Shown piece after piece: positions 34,352 through 42,372 of a DNA stretch of 64,000 nt. The number at the start of each line of letters is the position of its first letter. Position 1 is the stretch's first letter. Source of the DNA: Amnibacterium kyonggiense. GTDB taxonomy: Bacteria > Actinomycetota > Actinomycetes > Actinomycetales > Microbacteriaceae. The stretch covers positions 186,001 to 250,000 of the forward strand of contig NZ_SOAM01000002.1 of NCBI RefSeq assembly GCF_004364555.1. Reading direction: 5' to 3'. The notes under the pieces were generated by a model, which was not told the DNA's origin, ran no database searches, and saw only the letters and a list, made by a program, of their open reading frames with translations. Position numbers and translations under genes: made by a program.

Positions 34352-36886
34352 TCAGCGCAGGCGGTGCTCCGGCAGCACCACCCAGGTGTCCTTCGCCCCG
34401 CCGCCGCGCGAGGAGTTGACGACCAGGCTGCCCTCCGGCGCCACCCGCGTCAGCGCGAGATCGGCGAGCCGGTAGTCCCGCTTCCGGTGCCCGGTCGCGT
34501 AGACGAACGCGCGGAGGTCGACGTGCCGGGGCTGCAGCAGCCCCTCCTCGAGCGACGGGACGGAGGACAGCGACACGACCTCCTGCGCCACCCAGGCCGC
34601 CGGGTGCTCGGCGATCTCCGCCCGGCGGAGGGCCACCTCGGCCGCATCGGCCGCGGGCCCCACGAGGACGCCGCGGCCGCCGGAGCCGTCGACCGGCTTC
34701 GTCACGAGCTCGCCGACGCGCTCGAGGACCGCCTGCCGCTCGGTCTCGTCGCCGAGCCGGTAGGTCGGCACGCTCTCGAGCAGCGGCCGCTCGTCGAGGT
34801 AGTACCCGATCAGCTCCGGCACCGAGCGGTACATCGCCTTGTCGTCGGCGACCCCGTTGCCCGGCGCGTTCACGAGCGTGACGCCGCCGGCCGCGGCGAC
34901 GTCCATCACCTCGGCGCCGATCGGGCGCCCGTCGGCGTCGACGAGGTCGGGCAGCTCGACGTCGATCCGCAGGTAGAGGCTGCCGATCCGGTCCCCGGTC
35001 GTGCGCTGGACCACCGTGCCGCCGTCCACCGCGAGGTCGGTCGGGACGGCGAGCAGCAGCCCGGCGCCGTCCGCCAGCCGCCGGTGCTCGAACCAGGCGG
35101 AGCTGCCCTCGCCGGACGACAGGAGCGCGCCGCGCGTGCCCGGCTTGGCTCCGGCGAGCACGGTCCGCCGCAGCTGCTCGAGCGCGGTCGCCGGGTCGGC
35201 GAGGTGGTCCGGCCGCGGCATGTCGGGCACCACCGCGTCCATCAGCTGTCGGATCGCGATCGCGTACGCCACCCCGGACGGGTTCCGCACGTTGTCCTCG
35301 AGCACGCGCCAGCCGCCGTACTCGTTCCGGACGAGGTCGAAGCCCTGGATCGGTGCCCGCAGCACGCCCGGCGGCAGGCGCGTCGCGGCCGCGAGCCAGC
35401 CCGGCGCGCCGAGCACGGCGGACTCCGGCAGCACGCCGTCGGCGAGGATCCGGCGCTCGCCGTACACGTCGGCGAGGAACGCCTCGATCGCGCGCGCCCG
35501 CTGCGTGAGCCCGGCCTCGAGCTCCGCCCACTCGTAGGGCTGCACGAGCCGCGGCACGAGGTCGACGCGGAACGGCTGCTTCGTGCCGGCGACGCCGAAG
35601 TCGAACGAGTGCTGCTCGGTCCAGACGTCGCGCGCGGCCTCGCGCTCGACGATGCCGCCGGCACCGAGCGAGCGGACGTGGTCGACGACGGGCCGGTAGT
35701 TCGGCCGGGCGACGGCGTTGGCGTCGATGCCCTCGTCGCCCGCCCGAACCCGGTATCGCCGGAGGGCCGGCGCGGTGGGGATCGGGCCGGAGGCGGGACC
35801 CTGCGTCTCCTCGACGACGCTCCGCATGACGTCGGCGAGGTCGCCCCGCTGGACGAAGGCGGCGCGCTGGCGGTCGGCGGAGTTGCCGCGGGCGAGCACC
35901 GTCTCCGCGAGCTCCGCGACCTCCTCCCAGTCGCCGAGCTCCTCGAGGGTGTCGCGCAGATCGCCGACGAGCCGCCGCACCGCCTCCGGCGCGGGGAGCG
36001 GGCGCGGATGCTCGGAGTCGTCGAGCAGCCGGCCGGTGAGCCCCCCGCGGGCGGCCTGCCAGATGCCGGCGCGGTGCAGCGGCAGCGCGCGCTGGAGGCG
36101 CGGCGCCCCGGCCTCGATCGACCGCTCGGCGTCCCGGACCATCGCGCGGAAGAGGCCTGCGATCAGGACCGCGTCGTCGACGAGCGGGCAGGCGTCGCAG
36201 ATCCGCAGCTCGAGCGTCGGCGCGTGGGCGGACGGCCGGACGTCGAAGTACGCCATCTTCGCGTCCGCGATGACGCCGGAGGCGATGAGGTCCTGCAGCA
36301 GCTCGTCGTAGGCCGCCGCGTCCGCCAGCGGTCCGGTCGCCCCGGCGCTCGGCCAGCGCTGCCAGATGATCGTGCGGATGGACGCGTACCCGGTGTCGAG
36401 GCCGTTCCAGTAGGGCGAGCTGGCGGAGAGCGCGAGCAGCACGGGCAGGCGCGGCGCGATCCGCTGCGCGATCTCGACGGCGAGGTCGCGGTCGGCGACG
36501 CCGACGTGGATCTGCGTGCCGCAGATCAGCTGCTCGTCGACGAGCAGGCGGTATTGCTCCTGCATGCGCCCGTAGCGGCCGGTCGCCGTGAGCTCGAAGT
36601 CCCGGAACTCGCTGCGCGGCGCCGTGCCGACCGCGGCGATCCCGAGCCCCTCCTTCGCGGCCACGTCGACCACGCGCCGGCGGAGGCGCAGCAGCTCCGA
36701 GCGGAGGCCGTCGAGCGTCGTGACGACGTCGGTGTTCGTCTCCACCGTCGTGCGCTGGATCTCGGCGGAGAAGTTCTCCCGGGGGAGCTTCGCGAGCAGC
36801 TGCGGCGCGCGAGCGGCGAGCTGCCAGCGCTCGAGGTCGATGAGGTGCAGCTCCTCCTCGGCGCCGAGCGTCAGTGCGGCGGCCAT
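34352..36886 (-). CDS. fused carboxylate-amine ligase (GCS2/YbdK) and circularly permuted type 2 ATP-grasp protein
   Basis: An 844-residue two-domain protein. Residues 1-365 are a glutamate-cysteine-ligase-2-like domain (GAEEELHLID, residues 8-17, and CGTQIHVGVADRD with metal-binding residues). Residues about 390-844 are a circularly permuted ATP-grasp: EDNVRNPSG at 530-538, NAPGNGVADDKAMY at 673-686 and a glycine-rich GGRGV at 736-740. Both domains form amide bonds with ATP, so it may join amino acids in two steps. It is the first gene of the operon that continues with an AsnO-like amidotransferase, a HAD phosphatase and an S9 peptidase. ATG 36886 lies 6 bases after TAAGGT. Confidence 0.85.
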   Translation of the reverse strand: MAAALTLGAEEELHLIDLERWQLAARAPQLLAKLPRENFSAEIQRTTVETNTDVVTTLDGLRSELLRLRRRVVDVAAKEGLGIAAVGTAPRSEFRDFELTATGRYGRMQEQYRLLVDEQLICGTQIHVGVADRDLAVEIAQRIAPRLPVLLALSASSPYWNGLDTGYASIRTIIWQRWPSAGATGPLADAAAYDELLQDLIASGVIADAKMAYFDVRPSAHAPTLELRICDACPLVDDAVLIAGLFRAMVRDAERSIEAGAPRLQRALPLHRAGIWQAARGGLTGRLLDDSEHPRPLPAPEAVRRLVGDLRDTLEELGDWEEVAELAETVLARGNSADRQRAAFVQRGDLADVMRSVVEETQGPASGPIPTAPALRRYRVRAGDEGIDANAVARPNYRPVVDHVRSLGAGGIVEREAARDVWTEQHSFDFGVAGTKQPFRVDLVPRLVQPYEWAELEAGLTQRARAIEAFLADVYGERRILADGVLPESAVLGAPGWLAAATRLPPGVLRAPIQGFDLVRNEYGGWRVLEDNVRNPSGVAYAIAIRQLMDAVVPDMPRPDHLADPATALEQLRRTVLAGAKPGTRGALLSSGEGSSAWFEHRRLADGAGLLLAVPTDLAVDGGTVVQRTTGDRIGSLYLRIDVELPDLVDADGRPIGAEVMDVAAAGGVTLVNAPGNGVADDKAMYRSVPELIGYYLDERPLLESVPTYRLGDETERQAVLERVGELVTKPVDGSGGRGVLVGPAADAAEVALRRAEIAEHPAAWVAQEVVSLSSVPSLEEGLLQPRHVDLRAFVYATGHRKRDYRLADLALTRVAPEGSLVVNSSRGGGAKDTWVVLPEHRLR

Positions 36887-36892
36887 CCGCGA

Positions 36893-36898
36893 ACCTTA
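36893..36898 (-). promoter_or_regulatory. -10 element TAAGGT, leaderless
   Basis: Minus-strand TAAGGT ends 6 bases before the ATG of the ligase fusion and marks the head of the amide-ligase operon. Confidence 0.5.
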
Positions 36899-36931
36899 GC
36901 GACCCCGCCCAGGAGTCGCCCGGCGATCCGG

Positions 36932-37492
36932 TCAGGCGAGCCCGGTCGTACCGACGAGCAGACCGATCGACCAGGTCGCCGCGAGGGCGAGGCCGCCGCC
37001 GACGAGCGTGCGGATCGTCGGCCGAAGCGCGGGCGCGCCGCCGAGCCGGGCGCCCGCAGCGCCGGTGAGGGCGAGCGCCAGCAGGACCACGAGGACCGTG
37101 ACGGGGACGCGGGCGGCCCCCTGCGCCAGCACGACCGCGATGAGCGGCAGCACGCCGCCCGTGAGGAAGGAGCCAGCGGAGGCGAGCGCGGCCGCCCAGG
37201 GGTTCGCGCCGCTCTCCATGCTCGCGGCCCGCTCGCCGTCGCGCTGGCTCGAGACGGAGACGTACTCGCCGAGCGCCATCGACACCGCGCCGCCGATCAG
37301 CGCGGCGAGCCCGGCGAGCAGCACGGCGCCGTGCGCCGAGGAGGCGCCCGCGACGCCGACGACGATGGCCGCGACGGACACGATGCCGTCGTTCGCCCCG
37401 AGCACGCCGGCACGCAGCGTGTTCGCCCGACCGGCGACGACGCCGCGGTCGGGGGACGCGCCGTGCGTGAGGACAGCCAGGATCGAGGTCAT
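36932..37492 (-). CDS. VIT1/CCC1-family metal transporter
   Basis: A 186-residue membrane protein with five hydrophobic helices. The signature RAGVLGANDGIVSVAAIVVGVAG (helix 1, read from residue 26) and GGAVSMALGEYVSVSSQRD (helix 2 with acidic metal ligands) identify the vacuolar iron transporter family, which moves Fe(II) or Mn(II) out of the cytoplasm in bacteria. The cytoplasmic loop between helices 2 and 3 is short, with no ferritin-like insertion. GAGCAT lies 6 bases before ATG 37492, and a weak DtxR/IdeR-like box lies 42 bases upstream, so iron control is possible. Confidence 0.85.
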   Translation of the reverse strand: MTSILAVLTHGASPDRGVVAGRANTLRAGVLGANDGIVSVAAIVVGVAGASSAHGAVLLAGLAALIGGAVSMALGEYVSVSSQRDGERAASMESGANPWAAALASAGSFLTGGVLPLIAVVLAQGAARVPVTVLVVLLALALTGAAGARLGGAPALRPTIRTLVGGGLALAATWSIGLLVGTTGLA

Positions 37493-37533
37493 ACCGGCAT
37501 GCTCGTCCTCGCGCGCGGTGCCCGCCAGCAAGG

Positions 37534-37552
37534 GAAGGCAAGCCTCAGCGCT
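37534..37552. promoter_or_regulatory. weak candidate DtxR/IdeR iron box
   Basis: On the minus strand the half GAGGCTTGCCT resembles the right part of the consensus TTAGGTTAGGCTAACCTAA; I count 12 of 19 positions. It lies 42 bases upstream of the VIT1-type transporter gene, a sensible place for metal control, but the left half is poor. Confidence 0.25.
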
Positions 37553-37594
37553 GGTCAGAGGGCGGTTCCGGGCCGCGGTCCAGCGGACGACGAG

Positions 37595-37600
37595 TAGGGT
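37595..37600 (+). promoter_or_regulatory. -10 element TAGGGT, leaderless
   Basis: TAGGGT ends 8 bases before GTG 37609. Its last base is the first of a competing TTG at 37600, so the promoter excludes that longer start. Confidence 0.45.
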
Positions 37601-37608
37601 TGGTTGAC

Positions 37609-38214
37609 GTGTCACCTCATCACCCGTACCCGGAGGCCAAGTCGCCGCAGCTCGTCCTCCTCCGCCACGGCGAGACGGAGTGGAGCCGCACCGGCAAGCA
37701 CACCGGCAGGACCGACATCCCGCTGACCGCCGAGGGCGAGCGCCGCGCCGCGGCGCTCGAGCCGGTGCTGGCCGGCCGGGACTTCGCGCTCGTGCTGGCG
37801 AGCCCGCGGCAGCGCGCCGTCCGCACCGCGGAGCTCGCGGGCTTCGCCGGCCGGATCGAGACGACCGAGGACCTGGCCGAGTTCGACTACGGCTCCTACG
37901 AGGGGCTCACCTCGCCGCAGATCGCGGAGGAGCGGCCGGGCTGGGACCTGTGGCGCGACGGGGCGCCGGACGGCGAGACGGCCGCCGAGGTGCGCGTCCG
38001 GGTCGAGCGCGTCATCGCGCGCGCCCAGCGGGTGCTCGACGACGGCCGGGACGTGCTGCTCGTCGCGCACGGTCACGTGCTGCGCGCGCTCGGCGCGGCG
38101 TGGATCGACCTCCCGCCCGAGGGCGGCTCCCGGCTCGTGCTCTCGACCGCCGGGCTGGCGGAGCTCGGGTACGAGCACGGCAATCGCGTCATCGACCTGT
38201 GGAACGCTGCGTGA
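37609..38214 (+). CDS. histidine phosphatase family protein (phosphoglycerate-mutase-like)
   Basis: A 201-residue single-domain phosphatase. The catalytic RHGETEW is at about residues 19-25, with the second catalytic His in VAHGHVLRALG and the substrate Glu in AEFDYGSYEGL. This set fits acid phosphatases of the CobC/phosphoglycerate mutase superfamily rather than a true mutase. The substrate is unknown. It is followed after one base by a methyltransferase gene and is probably co-transcribed with it. Confidence 0.85.
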   Translation: MSPHHPYPEAKSPQLVLLRHGETEWSRTGKHTGRTDIPLTAEGERRAAALEPVLAGRDFALVLASPRQRAVRTAELAGFAGRIETTEDLAEFDYGSYEGLTSPQIAEERPGWDLWRDGAPDGETAAEVRVRVERVIARAQRVLDDGRDVLLVAHGHVLRALGAAWIDLPPEGGSRLVLSTAGLAELGYEHGNRVIDLWNAA

Positions 38215-38215
38215 T

Positions 38216-38956
38216 GTGACCGACAGGGACGAGGCGCTCGCGGGCAGGCGGTTCGGCGACGCGGCGGACGCGTACGTCGCGGGCCGCCCCGACTACCCCC
38301 GGGAGGTGGTCGACTGGTTGATCGGCGACGCGCGGGCGATCGCGGACGTCGGCGCGGGGACCGGCAAGCTCACGGCGGCGCTCGTCGGTCCGGACCGGGA
38401 CGTCGTCGCGGTCGAGCCGGACGCCGGCATGCTCGCCGCCCTCGCCCGCGAGGTGCCGGCGGCGCGCACCGAGCAGGGGACCGCGGAGGCGCTCCCGCTC
38501 GCCGACGCGTCCGTCGACGCGGTCGTGTACGGGCAGGCGTGGCATTGGGTCGAGGAGCCGCAGGCCTCGGCGGAGGCCGCGCGGGTGCTCCGACCCGGGG
38601 GCGTCCTCGGCCTCGTCTGGAACGTCCGCGACTCGTCGGTCGACTGGGTCGACGAGCTGGGCCGGGTGATCCGCGGGAGCGCCGCCGAGCGAATGATCGA
38701 GTCGGACTCGGTGCGGGTCGACCCGCCGTTCGGGCCGCTCGAGCGCCGCGACCTCCGCTGGACGAGGGCGATGACGGTGGAGGAGCTCGTCGCCATGGCG
38801 GCCTCCCGCTCCTACGTCATCGCGCTCCCGCCGGAGGAGCGGGCGGCGGTGCTCGACGGCGTGCGCGCGCTCATCGCGACGCACCCGGCGACCAGGGGCC
38901 GCGAGCGCGTCGACCTCCCGTACGTCACGAGCGCCTTCCGCACCCGCCGCCCGTAG
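38216..38956 (+). CDS. class I SAM-dependent methyltransferase
   Basis: A 246-residue Rossmann-type methyltransferase: motif I ADVGAGTGKLTAAL (about 42-55), acidic end of beta2 in AVEPDAGML, motif II GTAEALPLADASVDAVVYGQAWHW, and post-motif VLRPGGVLGLVWN. The WHW stretch resembles methyltransferase type 11 members that act on small molecules. The GTG start lies one base after the stop of the phosphatase gene. No product can be assigned. Confidence 0.85.
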   Translation: MTDRDEALAGRRFGDAADAYVAGRPDYPREVVDWLIGDARAIADVGAGTGKLTAALVGPDRDVVAVEPDAGMLAALAREVPAARTEQGTAEALPLADASVDAVVYGQAWHWVEEPQASAEAARVLRPGGVLGLVWNVRDSSVDWVDELGRVIRGSAAERMIESDSVRVDPPFGPLERRDLRWTRAMTVEELVAMAASRSYVIALPPEERAAVLDGVRALIATHPATRGRERVDLPYVTSAFRTRRP

Positions 38957-38968
38957 CCGCCTCGCTCG

Positions 38969-39634
38969 TCAGGGCGTGGGGGTGCCGCCGTTCACGGCGA
39001 GCGTCGCGCCGACGACGAAGCTCGACTCGGGGGAGCTGAAGAACACGTAGGCCGGTGCCAGCTCCGCCGGCTGCGCAGCGCGGCCGAGCGGGGTGTCGGA
39101 GCCGTAGTCGGCGATCTCCTCCTCCGGGATGCCGCCCGAGACCTGGAGCGCCGTCCAGGTCGGGCCGGGCGCGACCACGTTCACCCGGATGCCCTGCCCG
39201 GCGAGCTGCTGCGCCATGCCCTTGCCGAGGTTGTTGATCGCGGCCTTCGTGCTCGCGGAGTCGATCCGCTCGGGCGACGCCTGGTACGTCTCGAGGGAGG
39301 CGGTGAGCACGATCGTCGACCCCGGCGGGAGCAGCGGCACGGCCGCCTGCACGATGCGGAACGCCGAGAAGACGTTCACCTCGTACGTCTCGACGAACTG
39401 CTCGTCCGGCAGCGCGGTGAGGTCCGTCGAGGTGATCTGCTTGCCCGCGACGATCGCGAGCGCGTCGAGGCCGCCCAGCGCCTCGTGCGCCTGCGTCACC
39501 AGGTCGCGGCAGAACGCCGCGTCCGTCAGGTCGCCGGCGATGCCCGAGTCGCCGCCCGTGACGAGCGCCTTCCGGCCGGTCAAGCGGCCGGTGCCGCGGT
39601 AGGTCGACTCGCCGAGGTCGGGGACGGGCGTCAT
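38969..39634 (-). pseudogene. YghA-like short-chain dehydrogenase with internal deletion and damaged 5' end
   Basis: The frame reads like the YghA/YdaD SDR group: TPVPDLGESTYRGTGRL, then RKALVTGGDSGI, but it then jumps directly to AGDLTDAAFCRDLV. The roughly 45 residues that normally follow (rest of the glycine-rich loop, beta2, alphaC, beta3) are missing without a frameshift, so the cofactor site cannot form as usual. Family members also start 25-40 residues further upstream; a PGLQSAM match continues upstream of ATG 39634 but then runs into GC-rich hairpin sequence. The catalytic STKAAI and DTPLGRAAQPAEL regions remain, but the usual Tyr of YxxxK reads Ser (DSASTKAA). Probably non-functional, though still open. 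Confidence 0.65.
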
Positions 39635-39779
39635 GGCCGACTGCAGACCCGGCGAAGCCTGGGCGTCCGCCCCGGAGCGGCAGCCCCGCCCGCGCGGGCG
39701 GGCGGGACCGCCGCTCGGCGGCGGACCAGCAGGACGCCCCCGTCGCCTGAGCACTCGGGGGCGTCGGCCGCGCTGCCGC

Positions 39780-39785
39780 TACCGT
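39780..39785 (+). promoter_or_regulatory. -10 element TACCGT, leaderless
   Basis: TACCGT ends 7 bases before the ATG of the photolyase gene; no ribosome binding site is present. Confidence 0.45.
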
Positions 39786-39792
39786 CCCCGGC

Positions 39793-41259
39793 ATGGCACG
39801 GCAGCGGATCCTGTTCGGCGAGCAGCTCGGCCCGCTGTTCGACGACGACGAGGAGTCGATCCTGCTCGTCGAGTCGCTCGCGGCGTTCCGGAAGCGGCCG
39901 ACGCACCGGCAGAAGGCGCACCTCTACCTCTCCGCGCTGCGGCACCGCGCCGAGGAGCTGGGGGACCGCGCGGAGGTCGTCCGCGCGGGCACCTTCCGGG
40001 AGGTGCTCCGCGGTCGCGAGCTCGTCGCCGTCGACCCGCCGTCCTACGCGGCGCGGCGCCTCGTGCGGGAGGTGGGCGCGGAGGTGCTGCCGAGCCGCGG
40101 CTTCGTCACGAGCGAGGCGGACTTCGCCGGCTGGGTGCGGAACCGGGACGACCGCGGGCTCGTGATGGACCAGTTCTACCGCTGGGTGCGCGAGCGCGAG
40201 GGCATCCTGATGACCCGCGCCGGCAAGCCGGTCGGCGGCCGCTTCAGCTACGACGCCGACAACCGGCAGCCGCCGCCGAAGCGGCAGGAGCGCCTCGACC
40301 TGCCCGAGCCCTGGTGGCCGCAGGAGGACGCGATCGACGAGCAGCTGCGCGCCGACCTCGACCGGTGGGAGCGGGACGGCACCCTGCACCTCATCGGCGA
40401 GGACGGGCCCCGCCGCTTCGCGGTGACCCACCGGGAGGGCCGCAGCGCGCTGCGCCGCTTCGTGCGGGACCGGCTGCCGACCTTCGGACCCTACGAGGAC
40501 GCGACGCTCAGCGCCGACTGGACGATGTCGCACTCCCTGCTGTCCGTCCCGATGAACCTCGGGGTGCTCGATCCGCGCGAGGTCGTGGACGCGGCCCTGG
40601 AGGCGTTCGCCGACGGCGCCGCTCCGCTCAACTCCGTCGAGGGCTTCGTCCGGCAGATCGTCGGCTGGCGCGACTGGATGTGGCACCTCTACTGGCACCT
40701 CGGCGAGCGCTACGTGCACCGGAACGCGCTGCAGGCGCGCCGCCGCGTCCCCGACTCGTTCTGGGAGCTCGACCCGGACGCGATCGAGGCGAACTGCCTG
40801 TCGTCCGTGATCGGCGACGTCCGCGAGCACGGCTGGGCGCACCACATCCAGCGGCTGATGATGCTCGGCAACTTCGCCCTCGAACGCGGCTGGTCGCCCG
40901 CGGAGACGACCGAGTGGTTCACCGGCGCCTTCGTCGACGGCACCCCGTGGGTCATGCCGACGAACGTCGTCGGGATGAGCCTGCACGCCGACGGCGGCGT
41001 CGTGGCGACGAAGCCGTACGCGTCCGGCGGCGCCTACATCGACCGCATGACGGACTACTGCGGCGGCTGCCGGTTCGACCCGAAGGTGCGGGTGGGGGAG
41101 GACGCGTGCCCGTTCACCGCGGGGTACTGGGCGTTCCTCGAGCGGCACAGGGAGCGGTTCGCCTCGAATCCCCGGATGGCGCAGCCGCTCGCGGGGCTCG
41201 GCCGGCTGAAGGACCTCGACGAGGTCGTCGAGCAGGAGGCGCACCGCACCCGCTGGTGA
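39793..41259 (+). CDS. iron-sulfur bacterial cryptochrome/(6-4) photolyase (FeS-BCP)
   Basis: A 488-residue photolyase-related protein that uses FAD and light, and in characterised members repairs (6-4) photoproducts in DNA. The four cysteines Cys335, Cys423, Cys426 and Cys439 have the same spacing (88, 3, 13) as the [4Fe-4S] ligands of Agrobacterium PhrB, in EANCLSSVI, DYCGGCRFDP and EDACPF. The FAD-binding helices include GWRDWMWHLYW and HIQRLMMLGNFAL. The N-terminal antenna domain starts FGEQLGPLF. It ends 8 bases from a convergent reductase gene. Repair rather than signalling is inferred from the family. Confidence 0.9.
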   Translation: MARQRILFGEQLGPLFDDDEESILLVESLAAFRKRPTHRQKAHLYLSALRHRAEELGDRAEVVRAGTFREVLRGRELVAVDPPSYAARRLVREVGAEVLPSRGFVTSEADFAGWVRNRDDRGLVMDQFYRWVREREGILMTRAGKPVGGRFSYDADNRQPPPKRQERLDLPEPWWPQEDAIDEQLRADLDRWERDGTLHLIGEDGPRRFAVTHREGRSALRRFVRDRLPTFGPYEDATLSADWTMSHSLLSVPMNLGVLDPREVVDAALEAFADGAAPLNSVEGFVRQIVGWRDWMWHLYWHLGERYVHRNALQARRRVPDSFWELDPDAIEANCLSSVIGDVREHGWAHHIQRLMMLGNFALERGWSPAETTEWFTGAFVDGTPWVMPTNVVGMSLHADGGVVATKPYASGGAYIDRMTDYCGGCRFDPKVRVGEDACPFTAGYWAFLERHRERFASNPRMAQPLAGLGRLKDLDEVVEQEAHRTRW

Positions 41260-41267
41260 CCCCGGCG

Positions 41268-42269
41268 TCAGACGTCGATGAGCACCTTGCCGACGGCGCC
41301 CTGCTCGACCGCGGCGTGCGCGTCCCCGGTGCGCTCGAGCGGGAAGCGGGTCAGCGGCAGCCCCGCCTCCTCGCCGACGCGCAGCGCTCCGGCGGCGACG
41401 GCCGCCCGCACCCCGTCGACCGCGGCCGCCTTCTCGGCGGCGGGCGCCGTGTAGACGAGCAGGAAGCGCCAGCGGAGGTTCTTCGCCATGAACGGCCGCA
41501 CCGCGAAGGCGAGCGGCTCCGGGGTGTCCGTCGCGTACACGGCGATCGTGCCGTCCGGCGCGAGGACCTCCGCGTCGAGCTCGGCGTTCGCGTTCGGGTT
41601 CACCTCGACGACGAGGTCGACGCCGTCGGGGGCGATCCGCCGGATCGCGGCAGCCGCGTCCTCCGCCCGGTAGTCGACGACGTGGTGCGCTCCCGCGGCG
41701 CGAGCGAGCGCGGCCTTCGCGGGGGAGGACACCGTCGTGATCACGGTGGCGCCGGCCCAGCCCGCGAGCTCGATCGCCGCGTGCCCGACGGCTCCGGCGC
41801 CGCCCGCGACGAGCACCGTGCGACCGGACAGCTCGCCCGGCGCGAGCGGCAGCGGCACCGGGTCGCCGGCCCGCAGCGCGATGTGCGCGGTGAGCGCCGG
41901 GACGCCGAGCGCCGCGCCGAGGTCGAAGGAGGCGCCGTCGGGCAGCGGCACCACCCGGTCCGCGGGCACGACCGCCAGCTCCTCGGCGGTGCCGTCCGGG
42001 TTCCGGTACGCGGCCTCGAAGACCCAGACGCGGTCGCCCGGCTCGAGGTCGACGTCCTCGCCGACCGCGTCGACGGTGCCGGACCCGTCCTGGTCCGGCG
42101 TCTGCGGCGCCTCCGGGTCCGTGCCCGAGCGGGACTTCCAGTCCGTCGGGTTCACGCCGGACACGGCGATCCGCACCCGCACCTCGCCGGGACCCGGCTC
42201 GCGCGGCTCCTTGTCGACGAGCCGCAGGACTTCCGGGCCGCCGGCCCGGTCGTAGACGATCGCACGCAT
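41268..42269 (-). CDS. zinc-independent quinone oxidoreductase (MDR superfamily)
   Basis: A 333-residue NADPH:quinone-reductase-like protein. The N-terminal GroES-like domain has GVNPTDWKSRSG and the QDGSGTVDAVGEDV strand; the nucleotide domain has AGGAGAVGHAAIELAGWAG (about 161-179) and TVSSPAKAALARAAGAHHVVDY. No catalytic or structural zinc cysteines are present, as in crotonase-type QOR enzymes. It reduces small quinones or enones with NADPH; the true substrate is unknown. GAGACT lies 6 bases before ATG 42269. Confidence 0.85.
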   Translation of the reverse strand: MRAIVYDRAGGPEVLRLVDKEPREPGPGEVRVRIAVSGVNPTDWKSRSGTDPEAPQTPDQDGSGTVDAVGEDVDLEPGDRVWVFEAAYRNPDGTAEELAVVPADRVVPLPDGASFDLGAALGVPALTAHIALRAGDPVPLPLAPGELSGRTVLVAGGAGAVGHAAIELAGWAGATVITTVSSPAKAALARAAGAHHVVDYRAEDAAAAIRRIAPDGVDLVVEVNPNANAELDAEVLAPDGTIAVYATDTPEPLAFAVRPFMAKNLRWRFLLVYTAPAAEKAAAVDGVRAAVAAGALRVGEEAGLPLTRFPLERTGDAHAAVEQGAVGKVLIDV

Positions 42270-42372
42270 GCGCCAAGTCTCGTCCCGAGGCGTTGTGCGC
42301 GCGCGGTGAGGGCGTCGGACCGCATGCGCAAGCCCCTCTTCCGCTCCCGCTCCTCCGTGTCATGCTTCCCGC

